Positions 1 to 9,206 are shown, counted from the first letter of the stretch. The stretch: 64,000 nucleotides of DNA from Qipengyuania flava (GCF_011762005.1 NZ_JAASQU010000001.1:372001-436000); one strand, 5' to 3'. Notes: generated by a model not told the origin, from the letters alone. Numbers and translations: made by a program.

Positions 1-1007
1 CCCTTGCGGGCATCCGCAATGTCGGCGAGCGCGCGATGGAGGCAATCGTCGAGGAACGCGAGGCGGCGGGCCGGTTCGAAAGCCTCAAGGACCTGTTCGA
101 ACGGCTGCCCAAGGGATCGATGAATTCGCGCCAGCTCGAGGCACTGATCAGCGCGGGCGCGCTCGACGAATTCGAAGCCAACCGCGCCAAGCTGATGGCC
201 AATGCGGACATGCTGCTGGCGGTAGCGGATGCGGCCGAGCGCGAACGCTCGAGCGGGCAGGCGGGCCTGTTCGGCGGCGAGGACGCAGCGGTCGAGGACG
301 ATCTGCGATTGAAGGACGCGGAAGACTGGTCGCTCAGCGAGGCACGCGCTCGCGAGAAGGAGAACATGGGCTTTTCCTTCAAGCAGCATGCGACCGCCGC
401 CTATCGCGAGATCGCCAGCGCGCAGGGCGCGCGGTCGCACGCCTCGCTGATGTCCGGCGGCGTGCCCGGTGGCGGGCGCATGGGGGCGGTGATGGCGGTG
501 CAGGTCGAAGGCGCCAGCAAGGGCACGACCAAGCGCGGCAAGCCCTTCATCCGTGCCGATTTCTCCGACGCCTCGGGCCAGTTCAGCGCCGCCTGTTTCG
601 AAGAGGGGCTGGTCGAGAAGTTCCTCGAATGGGCCAGGAACGGGACCTGTGTGAAGCTCGATGTCGAGCTCGACAGCCCCAGCCCCGACGAACCGCCGCG
701 GATCACGGTGCGCGGGGCGGTCCCACTCGACGCGGTGCGCGGGAGCATGGCGATGCTGCTGACGCTCGAGGTCGAGAGCGTCGAGGCCATGGCGCAGCTG
801 GCGCTGGCACTGGGCGAAGGTGGCGAGGGTGGCGACGAAGCGGTCGCCACCTTGTTGACCGGCGATGCCGCCGCGCCCGTCATGCGATTGGGGCGAACAT
901 TTTCTATCGACGGGGAGCTTGCCGAACGCTTGGCAAGCGTGCCCGGGCTTGCCAAGGTGCAGCTGACCGCGCGGCGGGGCAAGGCGAACCTGCGCCTCGT
1001 CGCCTGA
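1..1007 (+). CDS. dnaE: DNA polymerase III subunit alpha, C-terminal part (partial at window start)
   Basis: This is the last ~334 residues of the replicative polymerase; the reading frame is open from the window edge (first full codon at base 3), so the 5' part lies outside. The fragment begins in a helix-hairpin-helix (IRNVGERAMEAIV), continues through the conserved DnaE sequence with SMNSRQLEALISAGALDEF, and then the OB-fold tail (PFIRADFSDASGQFSAACFE). These follow the catalytic palm/fingers in DnaE1. It is the housekeeping DnaE1 type rather than the ImuC/DnaE2 translesion type by the context (no imuA/imuB beside it), though the catalytic domain cannot be seen. It ends 132 bp before the next gene. 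Confidence 0.93.
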   Translation, partial: LAGIRNVGERAMEAIVEEREAAGRFESLKDLFERLPKGSMNSRQLEALISAGALDEFEANRAKLMANADMLLAVADAAERERSSGQAGLFGGEDAAVEDDLRLKDAEDWSLSEARAREKENMGFSFKQHATAAYREIASAQGARSHASLMSGGVPGGGRMGAVMAVQVEGASKGTTKRGKPFIRADFSDASGQFSAACFEEGLVEKFLEWARNGTCVKLDVELDSPSPDEPPRITVRGAVPLDAVRGSMAMLLTLEVESVEAMAQLALALGEGGEGGDEAVATLLTGDAAAPVMRLGRTFSIDGELAERLASVPGLAKVQLTARRGKANLRLVA

Positions 1008-1139
1008 GTACACGGTCGTTGCACGCCCGCACGGCGTGGCCATCCAGCGCCCACAGTCGCCTGCTGGCGGCGAATGGGCTCTGGATCGCTGCGTCGCCAT
1101 CGGCGCCCTGCAATGACCATAAAACGGAGAGGAATACAT

Positions 1140-2741
1140 ATGTCGCTTGGCGCGATGCAGGACTGGAGCATGCGGATCTCGCATGTGATCGACCACGCAG
1201 CCCGGGAAGCCCCGAACCGTGAAATCGTCACCCGCTGGGCGGATGGCAGCGAGACCCGCACCGACTGGGCGGGCGTGCGCCGGGACGCGAAGAAGATGAG
1301 CCAGGCGCTGCAGGCGCTGGGCCTCGGCAAGGGCGACAAGGTTGCCAGCCTCGCCATGAACCACGCGCGCCATCTCGTTAGCTGGTTCGGCGTCGCGGGG
1401 ATGGGCGGCGTGCTGCACACCTGCAATCCGCGCCTGTTCGAAGACCAGCTCGAATACATCGTCAATCACGCCGAGGATAAGGTGATGATCTACGATGCGG
1501 CGTTCCAGCCGATCGTCGACAAGATGCGCGACAAATGGCCCACGGTCGAACATTACATCTGCTTCGACAGCGGCGAGCACGCGACCAGCTTCGAAGACTG
1601 GATCGGCGAGCAGGACGGCGATTTCGAATGGGTCGATGGCGACGAGCGCGATCCCTGCATGATCTGCTATACCAGCGGCACCACGGGCAATCCAAAGGGC
1701 GTGCAGTACGAGCACCGCTCGACGCTGCTGCATGCGCTGGCCGGACTGCAGCCGTCGACCTTCAACTTTACCGCGTCCTCGGTGATGCTCCCGGTGGTGC
1801 CGATGTTCCACGCGGCCAGCTGGGGCCTGCCCTACGCCGGCGCGATGGCAGGGATCAAATTCGTCTTCAGCGCGGTCAACGATCCCGCGGTGCTCGACGA
1901 AGTGATGAAGACCGAAGGCGTGACCGATTCAGCGGGTGTGCCGACGGTATGGCTGGCGCATTTCCAGTATTGCGACGCCAATGATCTCGAGCTGCCCAAG
2001 CTGCGCGCCGCGACCATCGGCGGGTCGGCCGCGCCGCGCTTCATGATCGAGCGGCTGATGAAAAACGGCACGCGCGTCCAGCACGCCTGGGGCATGACCG
2101 AGACCTCGCCGATCGGCACGGTCGGCGGGCCGACGGGCGACTGGGAACAGCTCACCTTCGACCAAAAGGTCGAGAAGACGATGAAGCAGGGCCGCCCGAT
2201 TTTCGGCGTGGAACTGCGCACGGTCGATCTCGACGATCCGAGCAAGGTCCTCCCGCGCGACGGCGAAAGCTCGGGCGCGTTGCACATCCGCGGGCCCTGG
2301 GTGGTGAAGCGCTATTTCAAGGCGGAGGAAGACGCGATCGACGCCGAGGGCTGGTTCAACACCGGCGACGTGGCGATCCTGCACCCCGACGGCACGATGC
2401 AGATCACCGACCGCACCAAGGACGTGATCAAGTCGGGCGGCGAATGGATCAGCTCGGTCGAACTCGAGAACGCCGCGGTGGGCCATCCAGCGGTCGCCGA
2501 AGCTGCCGCCATCGGGATGATGCATCCCAAGTGGGACGAGCGCCCGGTGCTGTTCGTGGTCAAGCAGGCGGGCAAGGACGTCACCGCGGAAGAGGTGATC
2601 AACTTCCTGTCCGACAAGGTCGCCAAGTGGTGGCTGCCCGATGCGGTCGAGTTCGTCGACGACATCCCGCACACCGCCACCGGCAAGATCAGCAAGAAGG
2701 ATTTGCGCGACCGGTTCAGCGACTACCAGCTGGAAATCTGA
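1140..2741 (+). CDS. Medium/long-chain acyl-CoA ligase (AMP-forming)
   Basis: A 533-residue acyl-adenylate-forming enzyme that activates a free fatty acid with ATP and CoA. The ATP-binding loop [11 protein letters not shown] lies near residues 176-186, the adenylate motif WGMTET near 320, and the C-terminal catalytic segment with [16 protein letters not shown] and the lysine in TGKISKKDL is intact. The N-terminal sequence ([20 protein letters not shown]) resembles the AlkK/medium-chain group. The start at 1140 is preferred to upstream in-frame codons because GGAGAGG sits just before it and homology begins there. A DUF1330 gene follows after 2 bases, so the two are probably co-transcribed. Chain-length preference cannot be read from the sequence. 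Confidence 0.9.
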   Translation: MSLGAMQDWSMRISHVIDHAAREAPNREIVTRWADGSETRTDWAGVRRDAKKMSQALQALGLGKGDKVASLAMNHARHLVSWFGVAGMGGVLHTCNPRLFEDQLEYIVNHAEDKVMIYDAAFQPIVDKMRDKWPTVEHYICFDSGEHATSFEDWIGEQDGDFEWVDGDERDPCMICYTSGTTGNPKGVQYEHRSTLLHALAGLQPSTFNFTASSVMLPVVPMFHAASWGLPYAGAMAGIKFVFSAVNDPAVLDEVMKTEGVTDSAGVPTVWLAHFQYCDANDLELPKLRAATIGGSAAPRFMIERLMKNGTRVQHAWGMTETSPIGTVGGPTGDWEQLTFDQKVEKTMKQGRPIFGVELRTVDLDDPSKVLPRDGESSGALHIRGPWVVKRYFKAEEDAIDAEGWFNTGDVAILHPDGTMQITDRTKDVIKSGGEWISSVELENAAVGHPAVAEAAAIGMMHPKWDERPVLFVVKQAGKDVTAEEVINFLSDKVAKWWLPDAVEFVDDIPHTATGKISKKDLRDRFSDYQLEI

Positions 2742-2743
2742 CC

Positions 2744-3175
2744 ATGGCGAGCAGCTATATCGATCCGAGCCCCGCGAATTTCCAGGCGTTCAAGGACTTG
2801 CCCCGTGACGAGCCGATCCACATGCTCAACCTGCTTGAGTATCGCGAGCAGGCGGAGTATCCGCAGGGCCACGAGCACGCCGGCAAGGGCTGGAGCGGGT
2901 GCCGTGCCTACGAGGAATATGGCAAGACCAGCGGTCCGATCTTTCGCCGCGTTGGCGGCACGATCGTCTGGCGCGGGAGCTTCCAGACCATGGTGACCGG
3001 TCCCGACGCCAAGCGCTGGCATGACGGTTTCGTCGCGCAATACCCCAATGCCGGCGCCTTCTTCGAAATGATCAAGGACCCCGAATACCAGCAGGCGGTG
3101 GTCAACCGCACGGCCGCGCTGGTCGACAGCCGCTTGATGCGCTTCGAACCCGGTGAAGCGGGCGAGGGGTTCTAG
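2744..3175 (+). CDS. DUF1330 domain-containing protein
   Basis: A 143-residue protein of the small ferredoxin-like DUF1330 family. Signs of the family are the opening PIHMLNLLEYRE, the central GPIFRRVGGTIVWRGSFQ, and PNAGAFFEMIKDPEYQQAVVNR near the C-terminus. No signal peptide or membrane segment. It starts 2 bases after the acyl-CoA ligase stop and so is likely translated from the same message, which suggests, without proving, a role in acyl or aldehyde metabolism. The biochemical function of the family is not established. Confidence 0.82.
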   Translation: MASSYIDPSPANFQAFKDLPRDEPIHMLNLLEYREQAEYPQGHEHAGKGWSGCRAYEEYGKTSGPIFRRVGGTIVWRGSFQTMVTGPDAKRWHDGFVAQYPNAGAFFEMIKDPEYQQAVVNRTAALVDSRLMRFEPGEAGEGF

Positions 3176-3194
3176 CCTCCCCAATACGGGGAGG
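3176..3194. terminator. Bidirectional hairpin between convergent genes
   Basis: A perfect 7-bp stem, CCTCCCC / GGGGAGG, with loop AATAC sits immediately after the DUF1330 stop and 3 bp from the stop of the convergent radical SAM gene. Its position between two tail-to-tail genes fits a shared terminator. The following T/A tract is weak (ATATCATAAC), so strength is uncertain. Confidence 0.6.
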
Positions 3195-3197
3195 ATA

Positions 3198-4295
3198 TCA
3201 TAACAACCGCATCTGTCCGCCTATCGCAGGGGGCCTGAATTGCGTGCAATCCAGCTCGAACTTCGCCTTGGCCAGCCCGGCGCGCTTGCAGGCGAGCCGG
3301 AAACGCGCGCGGAAGAGGTCGGCCCATACGCCGGTGGGTTTCATGCGTGTGTGAAAGTCGGGATCGTTGTCCTTCCCGTCGCGGATCGAGCGGACGATTG
3401 CCATCACCTTGTCGCCGCGTTCGGGATAATGGACCGAGAGCCATTCGCGGAACAGCGGGGCGACCTCGTGCGGCAGCCGCAGGGGTATCCAGCCCACGCT
3501 GTCGACCCCGAGCGCGGCGGCGCGCTGGACAATCTCTTCCATGAATTCGTCGGTGATCGCGGGAATGATCGGCGATACCGAGCAATGCGTCGGCACGCCT
3601 GCCTCGGCCAGTTTCCCCAATGCCTGCAGTCGTTTGGCGGGGGCCGCTGCGCGCGGCTCGAGCTTGCCCGACAGTCTAGGGTCGAGCGAGGTAACCGAGA
3701 TCGCCACCGCCACCAGCCGCCGCTCGGCCAGTTCGGCCAGCAGGTCGAGATCGGCGAGCACGCGATCGGACTTGGTGGTGATCGTCACCGGGTGGCGCGC
3801 GTCGAGGCAGACCTCCAGCACCTGCCGCGTGATGCGGTAGCGCGCCTCGATCGGCTGGTAGGGATCGGTATTCGTCCCCATCGCCAGTGGACGCGGGCGG
3901 TATTTGGGCTTGGCCAGCGTGGCGCGCAGCAGCTCTGCCGCATTGGGCTTGGCGAACAGGCGCGTTTCGAAATCAAGCCCGGGCGAGAGATCGTGATAGG
4001 CATGCGTGGGCCGCGCGAAGCAATAGACGCAGCCATGCTCGCAGCCGCGATAGGCGTTGACCGAACGGTCGAAGGGCACGTCGGGCGACTGGTTGAAGCT
4101 GAGGATGGTGCGCGGAAATTCCTCGGTCACCTCGGTGCGCAGCTTTACGGGCGGGCCTTCATCGTGTGAGACCAATTGCTCCATGTAATCGCGCCAGTCG
4201 CCGTCCTCCTCGCGCGTGGCGAGGCCGAAACGCGTAGGCACCGCCGCGCCCTGTGCGCCGCGTCCCGATATGGCAGGGGCGAGTCGTCGTTCCAT
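3198..4295 (-). CDS. PA0069-family radical SAM protein
   Basis: A 365-residue SPL-like radical SAM protein. The iron-sulfur motif CEHGCVYC (C-x3-C-x2-C) is near residues 85-92, preceded by the family sequence FNQSPDVPFDRSVNAYRG; the N-terminal GRGAQGAAVPTRF is also characteristic. It should bind a 4Fe-4S cluster and SAM; its substrate is unknown, though it is distantly related to spore photoproduct lyase. I chose the ATG at 4295 rather than the one at 4307, because family homology starts at MERRLAPAISGRGA and the upstream ATG lies inside a LexA-type box. The gene is 40 bp downstream of moaB but appears to have its own SOS promoter. Confidence 0.9.
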   Translation of the reverse strand: MERRLAPAISGRGAQGAAVPTRFGLATREEDGDWRDYMEQLVSHDEGPPVKLRTEVTEEFPRTILSFNQSPDVPFDRSVNAYRGCEHGCVYCFARPTHAYHDLSPGLDFETRLFAKPNAAELLRATLAKPKYRPRPLAMGTNTDPYQPIEARYRITRQVLEVCLDARHPVTITTKSDRVLADLDLLAELAERRLVAVAISVTSLDPRLSGKLEPRAAAPAKRLQALGKLAEAGVPTHCSVSPIIPAITDEFMEEIVQRAAALGVDSVGWIPLRLPHEVAPLFREWLSVHYPERGDKVMAIVRSIRDGKDNDPDFHTRMKPTGVWADLFRARFRLACKRAGLAKAKFELDCTQFRPPAIGGQMRLL

Positions 4296-4301
4296 GCATG
4301 A

Positions 4302-4316
4302 GAACATACATGGAAC
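4302..4316 (-). promoter_or_regulatory. LexA (SOS) box, GTTC-N7-GTTC
   Basis: On the minus strand the sequence reads GTTCCATGTATGTTC, an exact match to the alphaproteobacterial LexA operator GTTC-N7-GTTC. It ends 7 bp upstream of the start codon of the radical SAM gene, leaving almost no room for a leader. In Pseudomonas aeruginosa the homologous gene PA0069 is a known LexA-regulon member, which supports the assignment. The box is embedded in a larger inverted repeat (GTTCCATG ... CATGGAAC, 4293-4316 region). Confidence 0.8.
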
Positions 4317-4335
4317 ATTGACGCGTGAACAGCGT

Positions 4336-4863
4336 CTAGCGTTCGCGCAGCCGCGGCATAAGTTCGACGAAATTGCAGGGGCGGAAGCCGCTGTCGAGCT
4401 GGTGGAGGAGGATCTTGTCCCACCCGTCCTTCACCGCACCGTTCGAACCGGGCAGGGCGAAGATGTAGGTGCCGCGTGCGAGCACGGCGCAGGCGCGGCT
4501 CTGGATCGTGCTGACCCCGATCGTCTCGTAGCTGAGCCAGCGGAACAGTTCGCCGAAGCCGGGAATGTCCTTGTCCTTTACGCGGTCGAGCGCTTCGGGC
4601 GTGACGTCGCGCCCGGTCAGCCCCGTGCCGCCCGTGGTGATCACGCAATCGACCGTCTCATCGTCGATCCAGCGATGCAGATGCGCGGCGATCTCGTTCT
4701 TGCTGTCGCGACTGATTTCGCGCGCGGCGAGTTCATGGCCAGCATCGGCGATCCGCGCGGCGAGGATGTCACCCGAGCTGTCGTCGGCCAGCGTGCGCGT
4801 GTCGGAGACAGTCAGCAGCGCGATCCGGACGGGCTGGAAGCGGAGATTCTGGTCGATCGGCAT
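4336..4863 (-). CDS. moaB: Molybdenum cofactor biosynthesis protein B
   Basis: A 175-residue MoaB/MogA-like protein of the molybdopterin adenylation step. Family motifs present are ALLTVSDTRTLADDSSGD at the N-terminus, VITTGGTGLTGRDVTPEAL in the middle, and the C-terminal FALPGSNGAVKDGWDKIL. Length matches MoaB (about 170-180). Its ATG overlaps the stop of the lytic transglycosylase gene (TGATG), so translation is coupled to that operon. No other moa genes are in the window. Confidence 0.9.
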   Translation of the reverse strand: MPIDQNLRFQPVRIALLTVSDTRTLADDSSGDILAARIADAGHELAAREISRDSKNEIAAHLHRWIDDETVDCVITTGGTGLTGRDVTPEALDRVKDKDIPGFGELFRWLSYETIGVSTIQSRACAVLARGTYIFALPGSNGAVKDGWDKILLHQLDSGFRPCNFVELMPRLRER

Positions 4864-6587
4864 CAGCGCACCTTGGGGAATAGCGGCCAGTCGTTCTCGG
4901 CGAGGTCGATCCGGCTGGGCGCGGGGGCATCGGCCTGCCGCAAATACATCCAGTAATTGCGCATCACCACCGCGACATAGCCGCGCGTTTCCCAATAAGG
5001 GATGCTTTCCATGTAGAGCAGCGGGTCGCCGTCGTCGCGGATCTCGCTTTCCCAGCGCCCTACGGGCGACGGGCCGGCATTGTAGGCGGCCATGATCTTG
5101 GGCAGGCGACCCTGCGTGTAGCCTGCGGTCGACAGCGATTCCAGCGTGCGCTGCCCGAAAGCGAGATTGACCGCGGGGTCCTTGAGATCGGCATTGCTGC
5201 TCATGTTGATCGAGGCAGCATATTCGCGCTGCGTGATCGGCATGATCTGCATCAGGCCGATGGCGCCAGCGGGGCTGACCACGCGTTCGCGGAAATTCGA
5301 TTCCTGCAGCGCATGCGCAAAGGCCAGAGCCGGATCGACCCGCCAGCCGCCCACAGGCGTCCGGAAAGTGACGGGATAGCGCAGGCTGGGATGCGCTCCT
5401 TCTCCGCGCGGCGCATTGTAGGCCATGAAAGTCTGTGCACCCGTCAGCCCGAGTGCGCGCGCCAGCCGCGAAAGCGCGGCATAATCGTCGCTGTTGCCGT
5501 GACGGACCAGCCAGACCAGATCGTCCGCCGCCTCGTCGCGCCGCCCGATCTCGGCGAGCATCACCGCTTGCTGAACCGCTTCCTCATCGCGCAGCCGCCG
5601 CCAGTCGGCCTCGGTCAAATCGGGCTGCGCATGCGTTTCGGGCAGGTCGCGGCCCATCTGCTCATGCGCGAGCATGCCATAGAGCGTTTCGGGGAAACGC
5701 GCCGCGCCGCGCAATTGCTCGTCGGCCTTCTCGGGGAAGCGGCAGCGGATCAGCGCGCGGCCGGCCCAGTAATGCGCGGCAGCGGTAAGGTTGGGATTGG
5801 TCGATCCGGCGGCGCTGCGCTGGAAGGCTTCGGCCGCCTTGTCGCAATCCCCCAGCCGCCACGCCGCGAGCCCTGCGGCCCAGTCGCCCTCGGCAACCCA
5901 TGGCCCGCTGCCATTGTCACGCGCGGTGTCCGCCAGCGCCCAGGCCTGCGCATCCTGGTTCTCGATGTAATAGCTCCACGCCACGCGATAGCGCCATTCG
6001 GCGCGCGCCTGCGGGCTGAGCGTGGCGTCGACCCCGTCGAGCAGCAGCCGCGCGCCGTCGGGATCGTCATTGGTGATCCGCTCGAGAATCGCCGAGCGGA
6101 CGCTTTCGGGCATCGTCCCATCGGTAATCGTGCCCGGGCGAATGCGCTTGCTCGAGCTCGGCTGGCGCACGAGATCGCGCGCGCGTGGGAGGCTGGGCGG
6201 GTTCTCGAGGCCCCGGGTCTGGCCCAGCCGGACGATCGCTTCGGCTTGCGGCAGCCGCGAATAACGGGCCAGCCACGCCTCGATCCGGGGCAGTTCGATC
6301 CGCGGGCTTTGCGGATGGAGATAATAGGCCGCCAGCGCGGCGCCATGCAGCGGCCCGCTGTCGCGCGCGGCCAGCATGACTTCGACCCGGTCCCAGTTGC
6401 GCGCATCGACCGCCTCGAACAACGAGCCGTAATAGGCGCGGTCGTCGCTCGACAGCAGTTGGGGCAGCGCTGCGGCATGCGCGCGGGTGAAATATTCGAC
6501 GCTATCCGCCTGCGCGGCGGCAGGGGTGGGAAGCAGAGCAGAGGCGCCGCCGGCAAGCAGGGCGACAGCAAGGGTGCGAAAGCTCAT
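4863..6587 (-). CDS. slt: Soluble lytic murein transglycosylase
   Basis: A 574-residue periplasmic enzyme that cleaves peptidoglycan glycan strands to 1,6-anhydro-muropeptides. It has a signal peptide (cleavage expected after PTPAAAQA), a long alpha-superhelical region, and a C-terminal SLT domain: catalytic glutamate in FAHALQESNFRERV, then GAIGLMQIMP and IMAAYNAGPSPVGRW. Start ATG at 6587 overlaps the stop of the upstream uracil-DNA-glycosylase-like gene (ATGA), and its stop overlaps moaB, so the three form one tightly coupled operon. Confidence 0.93.
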   Translation of the reverse strand: MSFRTLAVALLAGGASALLPTPAAAQADSVEYFTRAHAAALPQLLSSDDRAYYGSLFEAVDARNWDRVEVMLAARDSGPLHGAALAAYYLHPQSPRIELPRIEAWLARYSRLPQAEAIVRLGQTRGLENPPSLPRARDLVRQPSSSKRIRPGTITDGTMPESVRSAILERITNDDPDGARLLLDGVDATLSPQARAEWRYRVAWSYYIENQDAQAWALADTARDNGSGPWVAEGDWAAGLAAWRLGDCDKAAEAFQRSAAGSTNPNLTAAAHYWAGRALIRCRFPEKADEQLRGAARFPETLYGMLAHEQMGRDLPETHAQPDLTEADWRRLRDEEAVQQAVMLAEIGRRDEAADDLVWLVRHGNSDDYAALSRLARALGLTGAQTFMAYNAPRGEGAHPSLRYPVTFRTPVGGWRVDPALAFAHALQESNFRERVVSPAGAIGLMQIMPITQREYAASINMSSNADLKDPAVNLAFGQRTLESLSTAGYTQGRLPKIMAAYNAGPSPVGRWESEIRDDGDPLLYMESIPYWETRGYVAVVMRNYWMYLRQADAPAPSRIDLAENDWPLFPKVR

Positions 6588-7369
6588 CGTGTCCAATCCA
6601 GCCAACGATTCCAGAAATTGGCGCGCCGTCCGGCCGAACGCGCCAGATTGTGCAGATCAGGGGCGGCGAGCAGCGGCACTTGTCGGCCCGCGCATTCGAT
6701 TACCAGCGGCTCACGCGCGCGGTCGGCGGCGATGTCGAGCAGCGCGAGCGGTGCGCGGCCGAACATCAGCACGCGCTGCGGCGCGGCCAGCGCAATGTGA
6801 TGCCGCGCGACATCGCCGAAGCCGGCGGCGCGCAGATCGTCCCAATCGGGCATCGCCATGGGCGTGGGCAGCGCGCTGGCGAGATAGGTTTCGTGTTCGG
6901 CGATCCCCATAGCCCGCAGGATCGCGGCAACGAAAGGCGCGGTCCCGCCGGTCAGCAAGCCATCGGTGTCGTCTGCGAAGGGCTGCGGCAACACGACCAT
7001 GAGGCGCGCTTCGGCTACGCCGCGTGGCGGCACGCGCCGGTCGAGCGAACCATCCGCCAGCGCGGGTTCGGTCATCCACCATTCGCGAAATTTTTCGAGC
7101 GTGCCGGGAAGTGTCTCGCGGTCGAACCGGTTCTTGTCTTCGGCGGGCCGATCGAGTGCGCGCTGCAACGGCGTCTGGCGCTGGACCGGCGGGGGGGCAG
7201 GCGGTGGCGGGGCCGCTACGGAATTCTCGCTCTCGGGCTCGAGCAGCCAACCGCTCGGCTCGTCCGAGAAATCGGCGTCGACGCCGGCTTCGCGCCACCA
7301 GTCGAGCGCGCCCTCGAGGCTTTCCAGGGCGCTGAATTCGCGCGGGGACGGGGGTTCGGCGTGCATCAT
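6584..7369 (-). CDS. Uracil-DNA glycosylase-like protein (degenerate motifs)
   Basis: A ~261-residue protein whose C-terminal two thirds follow the family 4/5 uracil-DNA glycosylase fold (LMVVLPQPFADDTDG, then QRVLMFGRAPLALLDI, then [18 protein letters not shown]). The usual catalytic GEAPG motif is replaced by LPQPF and the HPSxLLR loop by PDLHNLARS. Only one cysteine is present, so the four cluster-binding cysteines of family 4 enzymes are missing. The first ~90 residues are proline-rich and probably disordered. Two ATGs (7369, 7366) follow a TAGGA sequence, so the start is uncertain by a few codons. DNA-repair activity is therefore doubtful. Confidence 0.7.
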   Translation of the reverse strand: MMHAEPPSPREFSALESLEGALDWWREAGVDADFSDEPSGWLLEPESENSVAAPPPPAPPPVQRQTPLQRALDRPAEDKNRFDRETLPGTLEKFREWWMTEPALADGSLDRRVPPRGVAEARLMVVLPQPFADDTDGLLTGGTAPFVAAILRAMGIAEHETYLASALPTPMAMPDWDDLRAAGFGDVARHHIALAAPQRVLMFGRAPLALLDIAADRAREPLVIECAGRQVPLLAAPDLHNLARSAGRRANFWNRWLDWTR

Positions 7370-7449
7370 TCCTAGGTCGGCAGGTCTTGACCTCAATAGC
7401 GCCACCAATCAAGGCACACGCACAAGTTACGCGACGAAAAGAGAGAGAC

Positions 7450-9099
7450 ATGAGCGAACGCGAATCGATGCCCTGCGATGTCGTCATCATCGGCGGTGGC
7501 GTGGCAGGCCTGGCAGCCGCGATCCGGTTGAAGCAGATCAACGAGGACCTCGAGGTCGTCGTGCTCGAAAAAGGCAGCGAAATCGGCGCGCATATCCTTT
7601 CGGGTGCCGTGGTCGATCCGCGTGCGCTCGATGAATTGCTCCCCGAGTGGCGCGACATGGATTGCCCGATGGCAGAAACCCCGGTGACCGAGAACCACCA
7701 CTGGGTGCTGTCGGAAACCGGCCAGTCGGACCTGCCCGAATTCCTGCTGCCCCCCTTCATGGGCAATCACGGCAATTACACCGGCTCGCTCGGCAATCTC
7801 GCCCGCTGGCTGGGTGAACAGGCCGAGGGTCTTGGCGTAATGGTCTTCCCCGGCTTCCCTGCGGCAGAGGTGCTGTTCGACGAGCAGGGCGCGGTCACCG
7901 GCGTGGTGACGCAGGACATGGGCATCGCCGAGGATGGCTCGCAGAAGGGCGATTACCAGCCGGGCATGGAGATCCACTCGAAATACACGCTCTTCGCCGA
8001 GGGGGCGCGCGGCAATCTGACCAAGAAGATGAAGGCGAAATACGACCTCGAGGCCGATTGCGAGCCGCAGGTTTACGGACTCGGCATCAAGGAACTGTGG
8101 GATATCGACCCCGCCAAGCACGAGCCCGGCCGCGTGATCCACACGCAGGGCTGGCCGCTGAGCGAGAGCGGCACCTGGGGCGGCGGCTTCCTCTACCACC
8201 AGGCGAATGGCCAGGTCGCGCTCGGCTTCGTCACCGCGCTCGATTACAAGAACCCCTATGTCTCGCCCTACCAGGAATTCCAGCGCTGGAAGCACCACCC
8301 GGCGATCGCGGCGATCCTCGAGGGCGGCAAGCGCGTCGCCTATGGCGGCCGCGTCATCAACGAGGGCGGCTGGCAGTCGGTCCCCAAGCTGGCCTTCCCT
8401 GGCGGCGCGCTGATCGGCTGCGCCGCGGGCTTCGTCAACGTCCCGCGGATCAAGGGTAGCCACACCGCGATGAAGAGCGGGATGCTGGCAGCCGAAAGCA
8501 TCGCCGCGGCGATCGCCGGCGGTGCCGAGCACAGCGAGCTGATGGATTACGACGATGCGGTCCGGTCGAGCTGGATTGCCGAAGAGCTCAAGAAGGTGAA
8601 GAACGCGCAGCCCGCGGTGGCCAAGTGGGGCGAAGACCTCGGTACCGTGCTGGCGGGCATCGACATGTGGATGCGCACGCTTAAGATCGGCCTGCCGATC
8701 ACGATGAAGCACCACCGCGACCACGAAATGCTGCAGCGCGCCGACCTGCACCAGAAGATCGCCTATCCCAAGCCCGACGGGAAGCTGAGCTTCGACAAGC
8801 TGACCAATGTCGCCTTCAGCTACACCAACCACGCCGAGGACCAGCCGGTTCATCTGAAGGTGTGCGACTGGGAACTGCAGAAGACCAGCGAGCTGGGCGA
8901 ATATGACGGCCCGTCGAACCGCTATTGCCCCGCCGGCGTCTACGAATGGCTGGCGGATGAGGATACGGGCGAGATGAAGTTCCAGATCAATTCGCAGAAC
9001 TGCATCCACTGCAAGACCTGCGACATCAAGGATCCGAACCAGAACATCGAATGGACCACGCCCGAAGGCGGCGGCGGCCCGAACTACCCGAATATGTGA
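7450..9099 (+). CDS. Electron transfer flavoprotein-ubiquinone oxidoreductase
   Basis: A 549-residue membrane-associated flavoprotein that passes electrons from ETF to ubiquinone during fatty-acid and amino-acid oxidation. The N-terminal FAD-binding loop VVIIGGGVAGLAAA is present, and the C-terminal 4Fe-4S domain carries RYCPAGVYEW and NCIHCKTCDIKDP, ending GGGGPNYPNM as in the family. Start at 7450 follows an AGAGAGA purine tract; sequence upstream in frame has no homology. It is divergent from the glycosylase-like gene with an 80-bp intergenic region that must hold both promoters. Confidence 0.95.
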   Translation: MSERESMPCDVVIIGGGVAGLAAAIRLKQINEDLEVVVLEKGSEIGAHILSGAVVDPRALDELLPEWRDMDCPMAETPVTENHHWVLSETGQSDLPEFLLPPFMGNHGNYTGSLGNLARWLGEQAEGLGVMVFPGFPAAEVLFDEQGAVTGVVTQDMGIAEDGSQKGDYQPGMEIHSKYTLFAEGARGNLTKKMKAKYDLEADCEPQVYGLGIKELWDIDPAKHEPGRVIHTQGWPLSESGTWGGGFLYHQANGQVALGFVTALDYKNPYVSPYQEFQRWKHHPAIAAILEGGKRVAYGGRVINEGGWQSVPKLAFPGGALIGCAAGFVNVPRIKGSHTAMKSGMLAAESIAAAIAGGAEHSELMDYDDAVRSSWIAEELKKVKNAQPAVAKWGEDLGTVLAGIDMWMRTLKIGLPITMKHHRDHEMLQRADLHQKIAYPKPDGKLSFDKLTNVAFSYTNHAEDQPVHLKVCDWELQKTSELGEYDGPSNRYCPAGVYEWLADEDTGEMKFQINSQNCIHCKTCDIKDPNQNIEWTTPEGGGGPNYPNM

Positions 9100-9122
9100 T
9101 CGCCGGCGTCGCTTGCTCTGCA

Positions 9123-9189
9123 ATTGCGAGGAGCGAAGCGACGCGGCAATCCACGGTGCCGTCCTGGATTGCGTCGCCTCGCTCGCAAT
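9123..9189. repeat. Intergenic imperfect inverted repeat (sphingomonad-type)
   Basis: Two arms (ATTGCGAGGAGCGAAGCGAC ... and ... GTCGCCTCGCTCGCAAT) around a short GGTGCCGTCC-like centre can fold into a long imperfect hairpin. This pattern, with the ends ATTGCGAG and CTCGCAAT and internal GGCAATCCA/TGGATTGC, is a common dispersed element in sphingomonad and other alphaproteobacterial genomes. It lies between ETF-QO and ispE, ending about 17 bp before the ispE start, so it is inside the leader of ispE. Confidence 0.7.
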
Positions 9190-9206
9190 GACTAGGGAGC
9201 GCAAGG

